A DNA stretch of 17,242 nucleotides from JAGTVB01 sp964624765 (lineage in GTDB: Bacteria; Pseudomonadota; Gammaproteobacteria; HK1). The stretch lies in contig CAZUZO010000076.1 in NCBI GenBank assembly GCA_964624765.1, positions 1 to 17,242 on the forward strand. Direction: 5' to 3'. The notes under the pieces are model-generated. The model was given only the letters and a program-made list of their open reading frames with translations, ran no database searches and was not told the origin of the DNA. Below are positions 7,721 through 15,621 of the stretch, in pieces; positions within the stretch are counted from its first letter, which is position 1, and every line of letters starts with the position of its first letter. The position numbers and the translations under genes are program-made.

Positions 7721-8020
7721 GTGGAGAAGCTCTTCGTACAGATTTATACCCAGCTAAACGAGCTGAATGAGAATGTAATCCAACCTGCCTACCGACTCAA
7801 GGAGATCGCGCAATCGACTGAGGGAAAACTCATCGAACAACACCTGGCATTGATCGAGGCATGTCTTGGGGCGATTATTCGACAACTTAAGGCGCTCAGC
7901 GAGGCTGACGATACCTGGGAGCTACTCGATCGACAGGCGACTCTGGCGGCCAGCTGGCGAGACGAGCTCGTCGCGTTAGCCCAGACAGCGCAACGCACCC
8001 CTGAGCAAACCGCCTGCTAG
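7721..8020 (+). CDS. Phasin-like polyhydroxyalkanoate granule protein
   Basis: A small helical protein of 99 residues beginning MEKLFVQIYTQLNELNENV. It has no signal peptide and is almost entirely predicted amphipathic helix. The pattern (hydrophobic start, KLIEQHLALIEACL in the middle, RQATLAASWRDELVALAQTA near the end) resembles phasins of the phasin_2 type, which coat PHA granules. It is shorter than most phasins. The GTG start is preceded by GGAGAGGA at a spacing of about 7 bases. Support comes from the PhaR-type operator over its promoter and from a thiolase gene downstream. Sequence alone leaves room for another small coiled-coil protein. Confidence 0.68.
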   Translation: MEKLFVQIYTQLNELNENVIQPAYRLKEIAQSTEGKLIEQHLALIEACLGAIIRQLKALSEADDTWELLDRQATLAASWRDELVALAQTAQRTPEQTAC

Positions 8021-8034
8021 TCTCCGCAGGCGGT
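8009..8034 (+). terminator. Hairpin at the end of the phasin-like gene
   Basis: ACCGCCTGC (8009-8017) and GCAGGCGGT (8026-8034) form a perfect 9-bp GC-rich stem with an 8-base loop. The loop contains the TAG stop codon. No T-tract follows, so it is not a standard intrinsic terminator; it may stabilise the 3' end of the mRNA or cause pausing. Confidence 0.5.
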
Positions 8035-8432
8035 CTGGCACGAAACAGCGGCTGATGGCTAGAACCCGAATTCCCGCGGGTATTCCACGGGCGAGTCTGG
8101 GTATCGGGTGCGGTTCCGCCGTACGGGATCGCCACTGGCGCTTTCGCCGGGGGTCACCGCGAATGCCTTCCATGGATTTCGTGCTGGCATGTACGCCGGT
8201 AGTCCTCGCCGAAAGCCCGGCCCGAAGATCCTCCCACTCGGGGCCCAGGTGTCAGCCCCAAATGGTAACCTTGGCAAACGATGATCAGGGTTGCCGGTCG
8301 TAATGTTCTTGCATCGTCCGCCCTTTTCGGCCCATAGTTTACCCCAGACTGTCCGATGCAGGCCTGTAACGTTCAGTCTGGAACAGCAACGATTCATAAT
8401 TCAACAATTGCCGCGCACGAGGAGAGTAAAAA
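8035..8432. other. Intergenic region upstream of bktB
   Basis: About 400 bases without a supported gene. At 8068-8085 GAATTCCCGCGGGTATTC is an 18-bp palindrome with one mismatched pair, similar in form to dispersed ATTCCC-type repeats, though no second copy is seen here. A weak promoter candidate for bktB is TTCAGT (8372-8377), 17 bases, CATAAT (8395-8400). A strong ribosome binding site GAGGAGAG (8419-8426) lies 6 bases before the bktB ATG. I see no PhaR-type palindrome in front of bktB. Confidence 0.4.
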
Positions 8433-9623
8433 ATGACGGATGAACGTGAGGTGGTGGTATTGAGTGCGGTACGCACCGCGATCGGTGGCTATGGGGGTTC
8501 GCTGAAGGATTTTCCTCCGGCCGACCTGGCGGCAGCCTGCGTGCGGGAAGTGGTGAAACGAGGCAACGTTGAACCGCAGCAGGTAGGCCATTGCGTATTC
8601 GGTAACGTAATTCACACCGAGCAGCGCGATATGTATCTCTCTAGGGTGGCGTGTGTCAACGGCGGATTGCCGGTGGAGACCCCGGCATTGACGGTGAATC
8701 GCCTCTGCGGCAGTGGATTACAGGCGATCGTATCCGCAGCTCAAACCATCCTCTTGGGCGAAGCCGATTGTGCGGTCGCGGGTGGAGCTGAGGTCATGAG
8801 CCGCGGCCAGTATTGGCTGCCAAGCCTGCGGTGGGGGCAACGCATGAACGATGGTGCCATTGTCGATGCGATGGTGGGAGCCCTCACCGACCCCTTCGAC
8901 GACTGCCACATGGGCGTGACCGCCGAGAACATCGCACAGAAATGGCAGATTTCGCGCGAAGATCAGGATGCCTTTGCCGTAGAGAGTCACGAGCGGGCAG
9001 CTCGTGCCACTGACAACGGATATTTCAAGGACCAAATCCTTGCTATCGAAATCAAGACTAAGAAAGCAACCACCGTATTTGATACCGATGAACATATTCG
9101 TCGAGGCATTAGCGTGGAGCAAATGGCGAAGCTACGACCCGTTTTCAACCGGGAAGGAACGGTGACTGCGGGTAATGCCTCGGGTATCAACGACGCCGCG
9201 GCGGCGGTATTGCTAATGGAGCGAAGCCGGGCCGAACAGCTGGGGCTCAAACCGCTGGCTCGTCTCGTTGGCTACGCTCACGCCGCCGTGGAACCAAAGT
9301 ACATGGGCATCGGGCCGGTACCGGCAGTCAGAAAACTGTTGGACAAGACCGGACTCCAAGTAGCCGACTTAGATATTCTAGAAGTGAATGAAGCCTTTGC
9401 GGCACAGGCCCTGGCCGTGGTGCGAGATCTCGGCCTGCCAGCGGATCGCACCAACCCAAACGGCAGTGGCATTTCCCTTGGCCATCCCATCGGCGCCACC
9501 GGCACCATCCTAACCGTCAAGGCTGTGCATGAACTGCAGAGAACTGGAGGACGTTACGCACTGGTGACCATGTGTATCGGTGGCGGCCAAGGCATCGCGG
9601 CCATTTTTGAGCGACTAGGCTAG
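8433..9623 (+). CDS. bktB: Beta-ketothiolase, BktB type (acetyl-CoA acyltransferase)
   Basis: A 396-residue thiolase that joins acetyl-CoA and acyl-CoA to beta-ketoacyl-CoA, or cleaves it. The nucleophile is C92 in NRLCGSGLQA, with H351 in GHPIGATG and C381 in CIGGGQG, so the catalytic set is complete. The segments QRDMYLSRVACVNGG, DPFDDCHMGVTAENIAQK and MGIGPVPAVRK resemble BktB of Cupriavidus more than the short-chain PhaA type, which reads NKVCGSGLKA. BktB accepts longer acyl chains and can supply 3-hydroxyvalerate units to PHA. A strong ribosome binding site precedes the ATG by 6 bases. The phasin-like gene upstream fits PHA synthesis; phaB and phaC are not in the window. A role in fatty-acid oxidation is also possible. 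Confidence 0.9.
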   Translation: MTDEREVVVLSAVRTAIGGYGGSLKDFPPADLAAACVREVVKRGNVEPQQVGHCVFGNVIHTEQRDMYLSRVACVNGGLPVETPALTVNRLCGSGLQAIVSAAQTILLGEADCAVAGGAEVMSRGQYWLPSLRWGQRMNDGAIVDAMVGALTDPFDDCHMGVTAENIAQKWQISREDQDAFAVESHERAARATDNGYFKDQILAIEIKTKKATTVFDTDEHIRRGISVEQMAKLRPVFNREGTVTAGNASGINDAAAAVLLMERSRAEQLGLKPLARLVGYAHAAVEPKYMGIGPVPAVRKLLDKTGLQVADLDILEVNEAFAAQALAVVRDLGLPADRTNPNGSGISLGHPIGATGTILTVKAVHELQRTGGRYALVTMCIGGGQGIAAIFERLG

Positions 9624-9814
9624 GACCTCTAACGGCAGATTGTGGTCAGTCAGGCCGCCGGCTCCGTTATGGCTCCGCCAGGGAGCCCGGCGGTGTGCTC
9701 GACAGGCAAGTCAAGGTTTATGCGCCAGCCGCTCGGCACGGCTTCGCTCGCCACCACCGGCCAGTTCGGACTTTGGTGCGGGCCGAGTTGTCTCCTACCG
9801 CTGAGCGAGCATCG

Positions 9815-11128
9815 GTGAAACGCGTCGCCTATTGCACCTTCGGCTGTCGGCTTAATCAATGCGATACGGCAGCTATCCGCACATTGCTCGAACGCGAGCG
9901 CGGGTATGAAACGGTTGACCCGCGCGAGCGGGCAGATATCTATGTCGTCAACACCTGTACCGTCACGGCACGTGCCGATACCAGCGCGCGCAAGACGATA
10001 CGTCGACTCCACGGCGAACGCCCCGAGGCTCGTATCGTTGTCGTCGGTTGTTATGCCCAACGCGCGCCCCACGAGCTGGCAGCGCTGCCAGGAGTCTCGC
10101 TCGTGGTGGGTGCCGCTGAACGAGCACAGATCGGTGACGAGTTGCGGCGTCTCGCATCCCACAGACAACGTGTACGCGTGTCGCCGATCAGCGAGGCGAA
10201 ATTCTTTCTAGAACTCCCCATCGAGGCGATGGCGCAACGCAGTCGTGCCTTCGTCAAGATTCAGGAGGGCTGCAATCGATCCTGTAGTTTCTGCATCATT
10301 CCGCAAACCCGAGGGGGTTCACGAAGCCGTCGCCCCGAAGGCATCCTCCATGAGGTGCAGCGGCTAGTGGGGCAGGGTTACCCAGAGATCGTGCTAACCG
10401 GAGTCCATCTCGGGGACTATGGGCTCGATCTTGACTATCGCGAGCCGCTGCTGGTACCGCTTCTCGCTGATATCCTGGCCATCCCCGGTGAATTCCGTGT
10501 GCGCTTGAGCTCCATCGAACCGACGTCTGTCAGTGACGCGTTGATCGAACTGGTCGCTGCGGAGCCGCGCTTTGCCCGTCATTTCCACATACCCGTTCAG
10601 AGTACCGCCGCTACGGTCCTCAAGCGGATGCAGAGGGGCTACACCGCGGGTGAATTTACCGACCTCGTCCAGCGGATCGCGGCGAAAATCCCAAACTGTG
10701 GCATCGGAACCGATGTCATCTGCGGGTTTCCCGGCGAGACAGAAGCCCACTTTCACGAGACATTGGAATGCTTAGGTACACTGCCGATCACCTATATCCA
10801 TGCTTTCCCCTACTCATTGCGGCCAGGCTCGAAGGCAGAGCCCTATGGGGACGCCATAGCCCCTAGCGAAAAGAAACGCCGGGTCCATGCGTTGCAGCGG
10901 CTTTCCCGGTCTAAGAGTCAAGCTTTTCGCGAGGCGCAGATCGGGCAAGTGGTCGCGGTCTTGTTCGAATCTGCCACCAGCAAGGCTCAAGGCGTCTCGA
11001 CGGGTTGGTCGGATAACTACGTGCGGGTACGCTTGTCAGCCGGGGCGGCGATGGGTTTGCGTCAAGTGAGAATTCAGCGCCTGACCCAGGAGGGATGCCT
11101 GGGGGAACTCGCGGTGTCAGCCACCTAA
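9815..11128 (+). CDS. mtaB: tRNA t6A37 methylthiotransferase (MtaB-type radical SAM enzyme)
   Basis: It adds a methylthio group to C2 of t6A at position 37 of tRNA. From the GTG at 9815 the protein has 437 residues, near the family length. The N-terminal domain carries the cluster cysteines C11 (GCRLNQ), C48 (NTCTVT) and C79 (VGCYAQ). The radical SAM motif is CNRSCSFC (C153, C157, C160), followed by IIPQTRGGSRSR. A TRAM-like domain ends the protein from about residue 375. MtaB rather than MiaB or RimO is suggested by the GCxLNQ start and KIQEGCNRSCSFCIIP. The frame opens at 9695, but the first 40 codons do not resemble the family, so I start at GTG 9815 although its ribosome binding site is weak. 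The stop codon overlaps the target duplication of a type A element. Confidence 0.92.
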   Translation: MKRVAYCTFGCRLNQCDTAAIRTLLERERGYETVDPRERADIYVVNTCTVTARADTSARKTIRRLHGERPEARIVVVGCYAQRAPHELAALPGVSLVVGAAERAQIGDELRRLASHRQRVRVSPISEAKFFLELPIEAMAQRSRAFVKIQEGCNRSCSFCIIPQTRGGSRSRRPEGILHEVQRLVGQGYPEIVLTGVHLGDYGLDLDYREPLLVPLLADILAIPGEFRVRLSSIEPTSVSDALIELVAAEPRFARHFHIPVQSTAATVLKRMQRGYTAGEFTDLVQRIAAKIPNCGIGTDVICGFPGETEAHFHETLECLGTLPITYIHAFPYSLRPGSKAEPYGDAIAPSEKKRRVHALQRLSRSKSQAFREAQIGQVVAVLFESATSKAQGVSTGWSDNYVRVRLSAGAAMGLRQVRIQRLTQEGCLGELAVSAT

Positions 11129-11129
11129 G

Positions 11130-11270
11130 AAGCTGTTTTAAAAATGTCACGAGCGCCGCCAGAGCAAGGCGCACGGCAGCGAGAAAGCGGAGTGTACAAA
11201 GGAGTACATGAGCATTTCGAGCTGCCGCGCAACGCAGCTCAGGCAAGCGCAGTAATTTTTAAAACAGCTT
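11130..11270. mobile_element. Type A MITE-like element, copy 2, with CTAAG target duplication
   Basis: The ends are perfect 16-bp inverted repeats (AAGCTGTTTTAAAAAT from 11130, ATTTTTAAAACAGCTT to 11270), with identical 5-bp flanks CTAAG at 11125-11129 and 11271-11275. The left CTAAG contains the TAA stop codon of mtaB. The length of 141 bp equals copy 1. The central part (about 11175-11240) folds into a hairpin whose arms differ from copy 1 at compensating positions. It lies between the convergent mtaB and rnd genes, where it may also act on transcription ends. Confidence 0.9.
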
Positions 11271-11337
11271 CTAAGGCCGTCCGTTGTTGCGCCAGCCGAG
11301 GATTGGCGCGAGGTTCGAGGATAGGTTCCCGTCCGGA

Positions 11338-12528
11338 TCAGCCCGCAGGGTTTGAAGCCGCGCGACAGTCATGCGCGGACTCTTGCAGGGCTTCCAGCAA
11401 GGCCTCTCCGATGACTGCCTCTCGCCAACCCTTCAATGGCAACGGCAATTCATCGATCCCTGTCGTTTTCGCGCGGTGCACCATCGATTCGAGCAATCGA
11501 TTCTGTGCTAAGACCTGCGGTGGCATGCCAAGGGCCGCGGCTTTCTCTGCGACGATGGCTTTGAGCTTGCCGACGAGCACTGCGTTGGCTCGACTTTCAC
11601 CGGGATGGGGTAGCAGGTTGGGAAGCGCTGCTTCGGGCAAGTTGAGCGCATGGTGCACCAAATCGACAAGCGTGTCAGCACTACGGGCTATTTCGGCGCT
11701 CGAGATGCCTCGGATCGTCGGCAAGAGAGCGGGGGTAATCGGGCGCCGGCAAGCAATCTCAAGCATCACAGGATCCGGCATGATAAAACGCCGGGGACGG
11801 TTACGGATACGCGCCTGTTCCTCTCGCCAGAGGCAGAGTATGCGCAAGATCTCGAGGCCCCTCGGGTCGAGTTGCCAGGCTTGCGGAATACGCCGATACA
11901 ACGAATCGTCGATGGTATGGAAACGGTGGAGGTCGAGAGCCCTTTCCATCTCTTGGCTTACCCAATGTTCTCGTCCCCGTTCTGCCAGCCGTTGCTGGAG
12001 TTTCTGGTACAGCGGCAGCAAGTAGAGAACATCTTGGGCCGCATAGATCGCCTGGGCTTGAGTCAGGGGCCGTTGCAACCAATCAGAACGCGTTTCGGCC
12101 TTGGTAAGCTCGACTGAGAGTGCTCGACTCACCAGACGTTGGTACCCCGATGCGTAGCCATAACCCGCGAAAGCTGCCGCAATTTGGGTATCGAAAAGTG
12201 GATAGGGCAGGGTCTGGCCCAGACGATAGAAGACCTCAAGATCCTGTGACGCAGCGTGCAAGATCTTGAGCACGCGTGGGGCACGCAGCACCTCAAACAA
12301 TGGAGCCAAGCTGGACAGGGCCAGGGGATCGATCAGGTAGACCCTATGCCCGTCGTACACTTGAATGAGTCCCGCTCGGGGATAGTAGGTTCTGGCTCGC
12401 TCGAACTCGGTATCCAGCGCGAGCACCTGACAGCTTTGCCATTGTAGGCAAGCGTTTATCAGTGCCTGGTCATGATCGATAAGGGTTAACGACTGCCGCA
12501 GGAGCGAACTTCGGTCAGAATGGGTCAA
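11338..12528 (-). CDS. rnd: Ribonuclease D
   Basis: A 396-residue 3'-5' exoribonuclease that trims tRNA precursors. The DEDDy active site is complete: D39 and E41 in ALDTEFER, D96 in HAASQDLEVF, and Y162 with D166 in IYAAQDVLYL. An HRDC domain follows at about 210-290, and the remaining helical tail fits the length of RNase D (E. coli 375). The start is TTG (12526-12528); no ATG or GTG gives a full N-terminus, and the residues before LDTEF agree with the family. It lies 61 bases downstream of nrdJb on the same strand and may be transcribed with it. A purely functional link to nucleotide reduction is not known. Confidence 0.94.
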   Translation of the reverse strand: MTHSDRSSLLRQSLTLIDHDQALINACLQWQSCQVLALDTEFERARTYYPRAGLIQVYDGHRVYLIDPLALSSLAPLFEVLRAPRVLKILHAASQDLEVFYRLGQTLPYPLFDTQIAAAFAGYGYASGYQRLVSRALSVELTKAETRSDWLQRPLTQAQAIYAAQDVLYLLPLYQKLQQRLAERGREHWVSQEMERALDLHRFHTIDDSLYRRIPQAWQLDPRGLEILRILCLWREEQARIRNRPRRFIMPDPVMLEIACRRPITPALLPTIRGISSAEIARSADTLVDLVHHALNLPEAALPNLLPHPGESRANAVLVGKLKAIVAEKAAALGMPPQVLAQNRLLESMVHRAKTTGIDELPLPLKGWREAVIGEALLEALQESAHDCRAASNPAG

Positions 12529-12589
12529 ACCGGCCCACCCCCTTGAACACGAGCTTGTTTCTCGCCGTCGACCACCTGCCTATTGGGCA

Positions 12590-13279
12590 CTAGGTGCACT
12601 TAGAATCCGCGCAATTTAGGCACACCAGGCAACCGTCGAGCTGCACCACCGCTTTGGTATGGCATTTCAGGCAAAGGCGCGCTTCCTGCGGAAAATTTGC
12701 TTCCGTTGTCCTCTCTGAGTTGCCCGATCTCGCGTCGAAGGCGGCCCGCTTTTCGGCAATTAGACTGGCCTGAGCCGCGTCTAGGTCGTCGCTTTTCAGC
12801 AGACCGATCATCCGCATGTGGCGTTCGATGGCGTCGCCGATTTCGGCTACTAGGGATGGCATGTAGCGGCCCCCGGTCTTGAAGTAGCCTCCCCGCGGAT
12901 CAAACACGGAACGTAGTTCCTCGACGAGAAAGGTAATGTCGCCGCCCTTTCGAAACACCGCCGAGATGATGCGTGTCAGCGCAACGATCCACTGAAAGTG
13001 CTCCATGTTCTTGGAATTGATGAAGATCTCGAAGGGTCGGCGTTGCTCGTGTGGCGTGCCTGCATTGAGTAGCACATCGTTAATGGTCACGTAGAGGGCA
13101 TGTTCAGAGAGCGGCGTCTTAATCTTATAAGTCGAGCCGAGCAAGACCTCCGGTCGTTCGAGCTTCTCATGCATCTGAATGACATTGGTGCTCGGCGAGG
13201 ACTCGGAGCTCTCGGATTTCTCCGCGTCCGCTGCCTTGACTCCATAGCCTACGATTCGCTGGTCTATCTTGATGGCCAT
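12590..13279 (-). CDS. nrdJb: Class II ribonucleotide reductase adjunct subunit NrdJb
   Basis: The small half of a split adenosylcobalamin-dependent ribonucleotide reductase, like the PA5496 partner of NrdJa in Pseudomonas aeruginosa. From ATG 13279 it has 229 residues, beginning MAIKIDQRIVGYGV, a family-typical start; GAGGGG precedes it, and the frame extends 11 codons further upstream without support. A TSCPD-type region (about 45-150) contains KTPLSEHALYVTIND and FEIFINSK. The tail has six cysteines (C203, C206, C217, C220, C223, C228) in CxxC pairs. Family knowledge says the C-terminal cysteines pass electrons from thioredoxin to the active site; a zinc-ribbon role is also possible. It lies 29 bases after nrdJa. 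Confidence 0.92.
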   Translation of the reverse strand: MAIKIDQRIVGYGVKAADAEKSESSESSPSTNVIQMHEKLERPEVLLGSTYKIKTPLSEHALYVTINDVLLNAGTPHEQRRPFEIFINSKNMEHFQWIVALTRIISAVFRKGGDITFLVEELRSVFDPRGGYFKTGGRYMPSLVAEIGDAIERHMRMIGLLKSDDLDAAQASLIAEKRAAFDARSGNSERTTEANFPQEARLCLKCHTKAVVQLDGCLVCLNCADSKCT

Positions 13280-13308
13280 GTCATTACCCCTCACGAGAGG
13301 CTGTCGCC

Positions 13309-15471
13309 TCAAAAACGCCCGTAGTAACCTTCCTTAATGGCATCATATAGATTGGCCGCCGAATGTGTTTCCCCATCATATTCTATTTCATCGTTGCCTT
13401 TGGCCTCGACCACTGTGCCGTCCTCCAGGGTAAAGCGGTAGGTGGTTTTCTCCAGATCCCGCTCTTTGACGAGCACGCCTTGGAAGGACTCGGGATTAAA
13501 TCGAAAGGTAGTGCACCCTTTGAGCCCTTTCTGGTAGGCGTAGACGTAGATGTCTTTGAAGTCTTCATAGGGAAAGTCGGTAGGCACGTTGGCTGTCTTG
13601 GAGATGGAGGAATCGATCCAGCGCTGGGCAGCTGCTTGAACGTCAACGTGCTCCCGCGGGGTGATGTCATCGGCGGTTACGAAACATTCGGGCAGCATCC
13701 CCTGACCGTCTTCGTCTTCCGATACGGCATCGGAAGCGACGATCGCGCGGAAGGCCAAAAGCTCGAAGGAGTACACATCTATCTTTTCCTTCGTCTTGCG
13801 CCCCTCGCGGATCACGTTGCGCGAGTAATGATGAGCGAAGCTCGGCTCAATGCCGTTGCTCGCGTTATTGGCTAGAGACAGAGCGATGGTACCCGTCGGC
13901 GCGATGGAGCTATGGTGCGTGAAGCGGGCTCCCACGTCGGCGAGCTGCTCGACAAGATCGGGAGCGATGGTCGCAAGCCGTTGCATGTAACGGCTATAGC
14001 GGGCATGTAAGATCTTCCCTCGGACCCGATCACCGACTTGGAATCCGTCCTGCGCCATTTCTGGACGCCGGCAGAGCATTTCTGTCGTGACCGTGAATTC
14101 CTCTTCCATGACCGGGGCCGCACCCTTTTCCTTGGCGAGATCTAACGCTGCCTGCCAACCTACGACAGCTAGCTCGCAGCTCACCCGTTCAGTGAACTCC
14201 AACGACTCCGCAGCACCGTAGCGCATGCCCAGCATGGCCAATGCCGATCCCAGACCGAGAAACCCCATACCGTGGCGCCGTTTTCGAAAGATTTCATCGC
14301 GCTGTGCTTCGAGCGGTAGGCCGTTGAGCTCGACGACGTTATCCAACATGCGGGTAAAGACGGCGACCGTGTTGCGATAGGTTTCCCAATCGAAGCGAAC
14401 TCGCTCAGTAAACGGTTCTAGCACGAACTTAGTGAGGTTGATCGAGCCCAGCAAACAGGAACCGTAGGGCGGCAGAGGCTGCTCACCGCAGGGATTGGTG
14501 GCTCGAATGTTTTCGCAAAACCAGTTATTGTTCATCTCATTGATCTCGTCGATGAGGATGAATCCTGGCTCGGCAAAGTCATAGGTAGAAGACATGATGA
14601 CATCCCAGATGCGCCGAGCCCGTACCGTCTTGTAGACGGCACAGGCAACCTGCCCGGCTTCGTTGATCACGTAGTCATCCTTGATGGGCCATTCCCGCCA
14701 CACGATGGACGCACTATCTCGCAGATCGATAGCCTCGCTTTCTACGGTCTTGGCCGTCAGTGGGAATGCAAGCTGCCAAAGCTCATCATTGCTGGCAGCC
14801 TGCATGAACGCCCGGCTCACTAGCAGGGAAAGATTGAACTGTCGCAGGCGACCGTTTTCGCGCTTGGCACGAATAAAATCGAATACGTCCGGGTGACCCA
14901 CATCGAATGTCGCCATCTGGGCACCGCGCCGTCCGCCAGCCGACGAGACGGTGAAGCACATCTTGTCATAGATGTCCATAAACGAGAGGGGGCCTGACGT
15001 GTAGGCCCCCGCTCCCGACACATAGGCGCCCTTCGGGCGCAGGGTCGAGAACTCATAGCCTATGCCGCAGCCCGCCTTGAGGGTTAAACCTGCCTCATGG
15101 ACCTTGGCCAGAATGGCATCCATCGAATCCTGAACCGCTCCTGAGACGGTGCAATTGATGGTCGAAGTGGCCGGTTTATGTTCCAGAGCACCGGCGTTAG
15201 AGATGATACGCCCGCCAGGAATCGCGCCAGCCCGTAGCGCCCATAGAAATTTTCCGTACCATTCCTCACGCTTCGCCGGCGTGCTTTCGACGTCCGCCAG
15301 TGCGCGTGCGACACGCTGGTAGGTATGGTCGATGCTCTGATCGAGGATGGTGCCGTCTTTCTTCTTGAGCCGATATTTCCGATCCCAGATGTCGAAGGAT
15401 GCCCTCTGCAGAGGGATCTCGGTAGGGCTGATGGGATGATCCGGTAATGAATGTTGGTGCGCCAATGTCAT
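13309..15471 (-). CDS. nrdJa: Class II (B12-dependent) ribonucleotide reductase catalytic subunit NrdJa
   Basis: It reduces ribonucleotides to deoxyribonucleotides using an adenosylcobalamin-derived thiyl radical, independent of oxygen. The 720-residue protein from ATG 15471 is close to the split NrdJa of Pseudomonas (about 730). Visible motifs are NCTVSGAVQDSMD (redox cysteine C107), AGCGIGYEFSTLRPKGA, SSAGGRRGAQMATFD, NPCGEQPLPPYGSCLLGSIN (radical cysteine C328, E330) and GTIALSLANNASNGIEPSFA. AGGGG lies 6 bases before this ATG; the frame is open 55 codons further upstream, but that part is unlike the family. The C-terminal cysteines of one-chain NrdJ enzymes are in nrdJb instead. Two NrdR-type boxes overlap its promoter. 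No cobalamin riboswitch is visible. Confidence 0.95.
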   Translation of the reverse strand: MTLAHQHSLPDHPISPTEIPLQRASFDIWDRKYRLKKKDGTILDQSIDHTYQRVARALADVESTPAKREEWYGKFLWALRAGAIPGGRIISNAGALEHKPATSTINCTVSGAVQDSMDAILAKVHEAGLTLKAGCGIGYEFSTLRPKGAYVSGAGAYTSGPLSFMDIYDKMCFTVSSAGGRRGAQMATFDVGHPDVFDFIRAKRENGRLRQFNLSLLVSRAFMQAASNDELWQLAFPLTAKTVESEAIDLRDSASIVWREWPIKDDYVINEAGQVACAVYKTVRARRIWDVIMSSTYDFAEPGFILIDEINEMNNNWFCENIRATNPCGEQPLPPYGSCLLGSINLTKFVLEPFTERVRFDWETYRNTVAVFTRMLDNVVELNGLPLEAQRDEIFRKRRHGMGFLGLGSALAMLGMRYGAAESLEFTERVSCELAVVGWQAALDLAKEKGAAPVMEEEFTVTTEMLCRRPEMAQDGFQVGDRVRGKILHARYSRYMQRLATIAPDLVEQLADVGARFTHHSSIAPTGTIALSLANNASNGIEPSFAHHYSRNVIREGRKTKEKIDVYSFELLAFRAIVASDAVSEDEDGQGMLPECFVTADDITPREHVDVQAAAQRWIDSSISKTANVPTDFPYEDFKDIYVYAYQKGLKGCTTFRFNPESFQGVLVKERDLEKTTYRFTLEDGTVVEAKGNDEIEYDGETHSAANLYDAIKEGYYGRF

Positions 15472-15593
15472 GTGTTTCCCCTGAGAGCGGCAACAGAATT
15501 CACCGCACGTTTCCGTTCGTGCTGTACCCTCGAATCGAAGGAGCGTGTGCGCCGACGGTCGTCTAGGCGACCGTATCCAAAAAGCCTGCGCAT

Positions 15594-15621
15594 AGTGTAG
15601 AACACTACTGCTTGTAGTCAA
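15594..15621 (-). promoter_or_regulatory. Probable nrdJ promoter
   Basis: On the minus strand TTGACT (15616-15621) is separated by 16 bases from TACACT (15594-15599). The predicted leader is about 115 bases. The proximal NrdR box lies between the two hexamers and touches the -35, and the distal box lies upstream of the -35. Confidence 0.6.

Noticed and set aside
9695..9814. Forty-codon N-terminal extension of mtaB
   Set aside because: The extension has no family similarity; the MtaB fold begins at KRVAYCTFGC right after GTG 9815.
11144..12025. Long open frame on the + strand opposite rnd
   Set aside because: It is the antisense shadow of a convincing RNase D gene and begins within a type A repeat.
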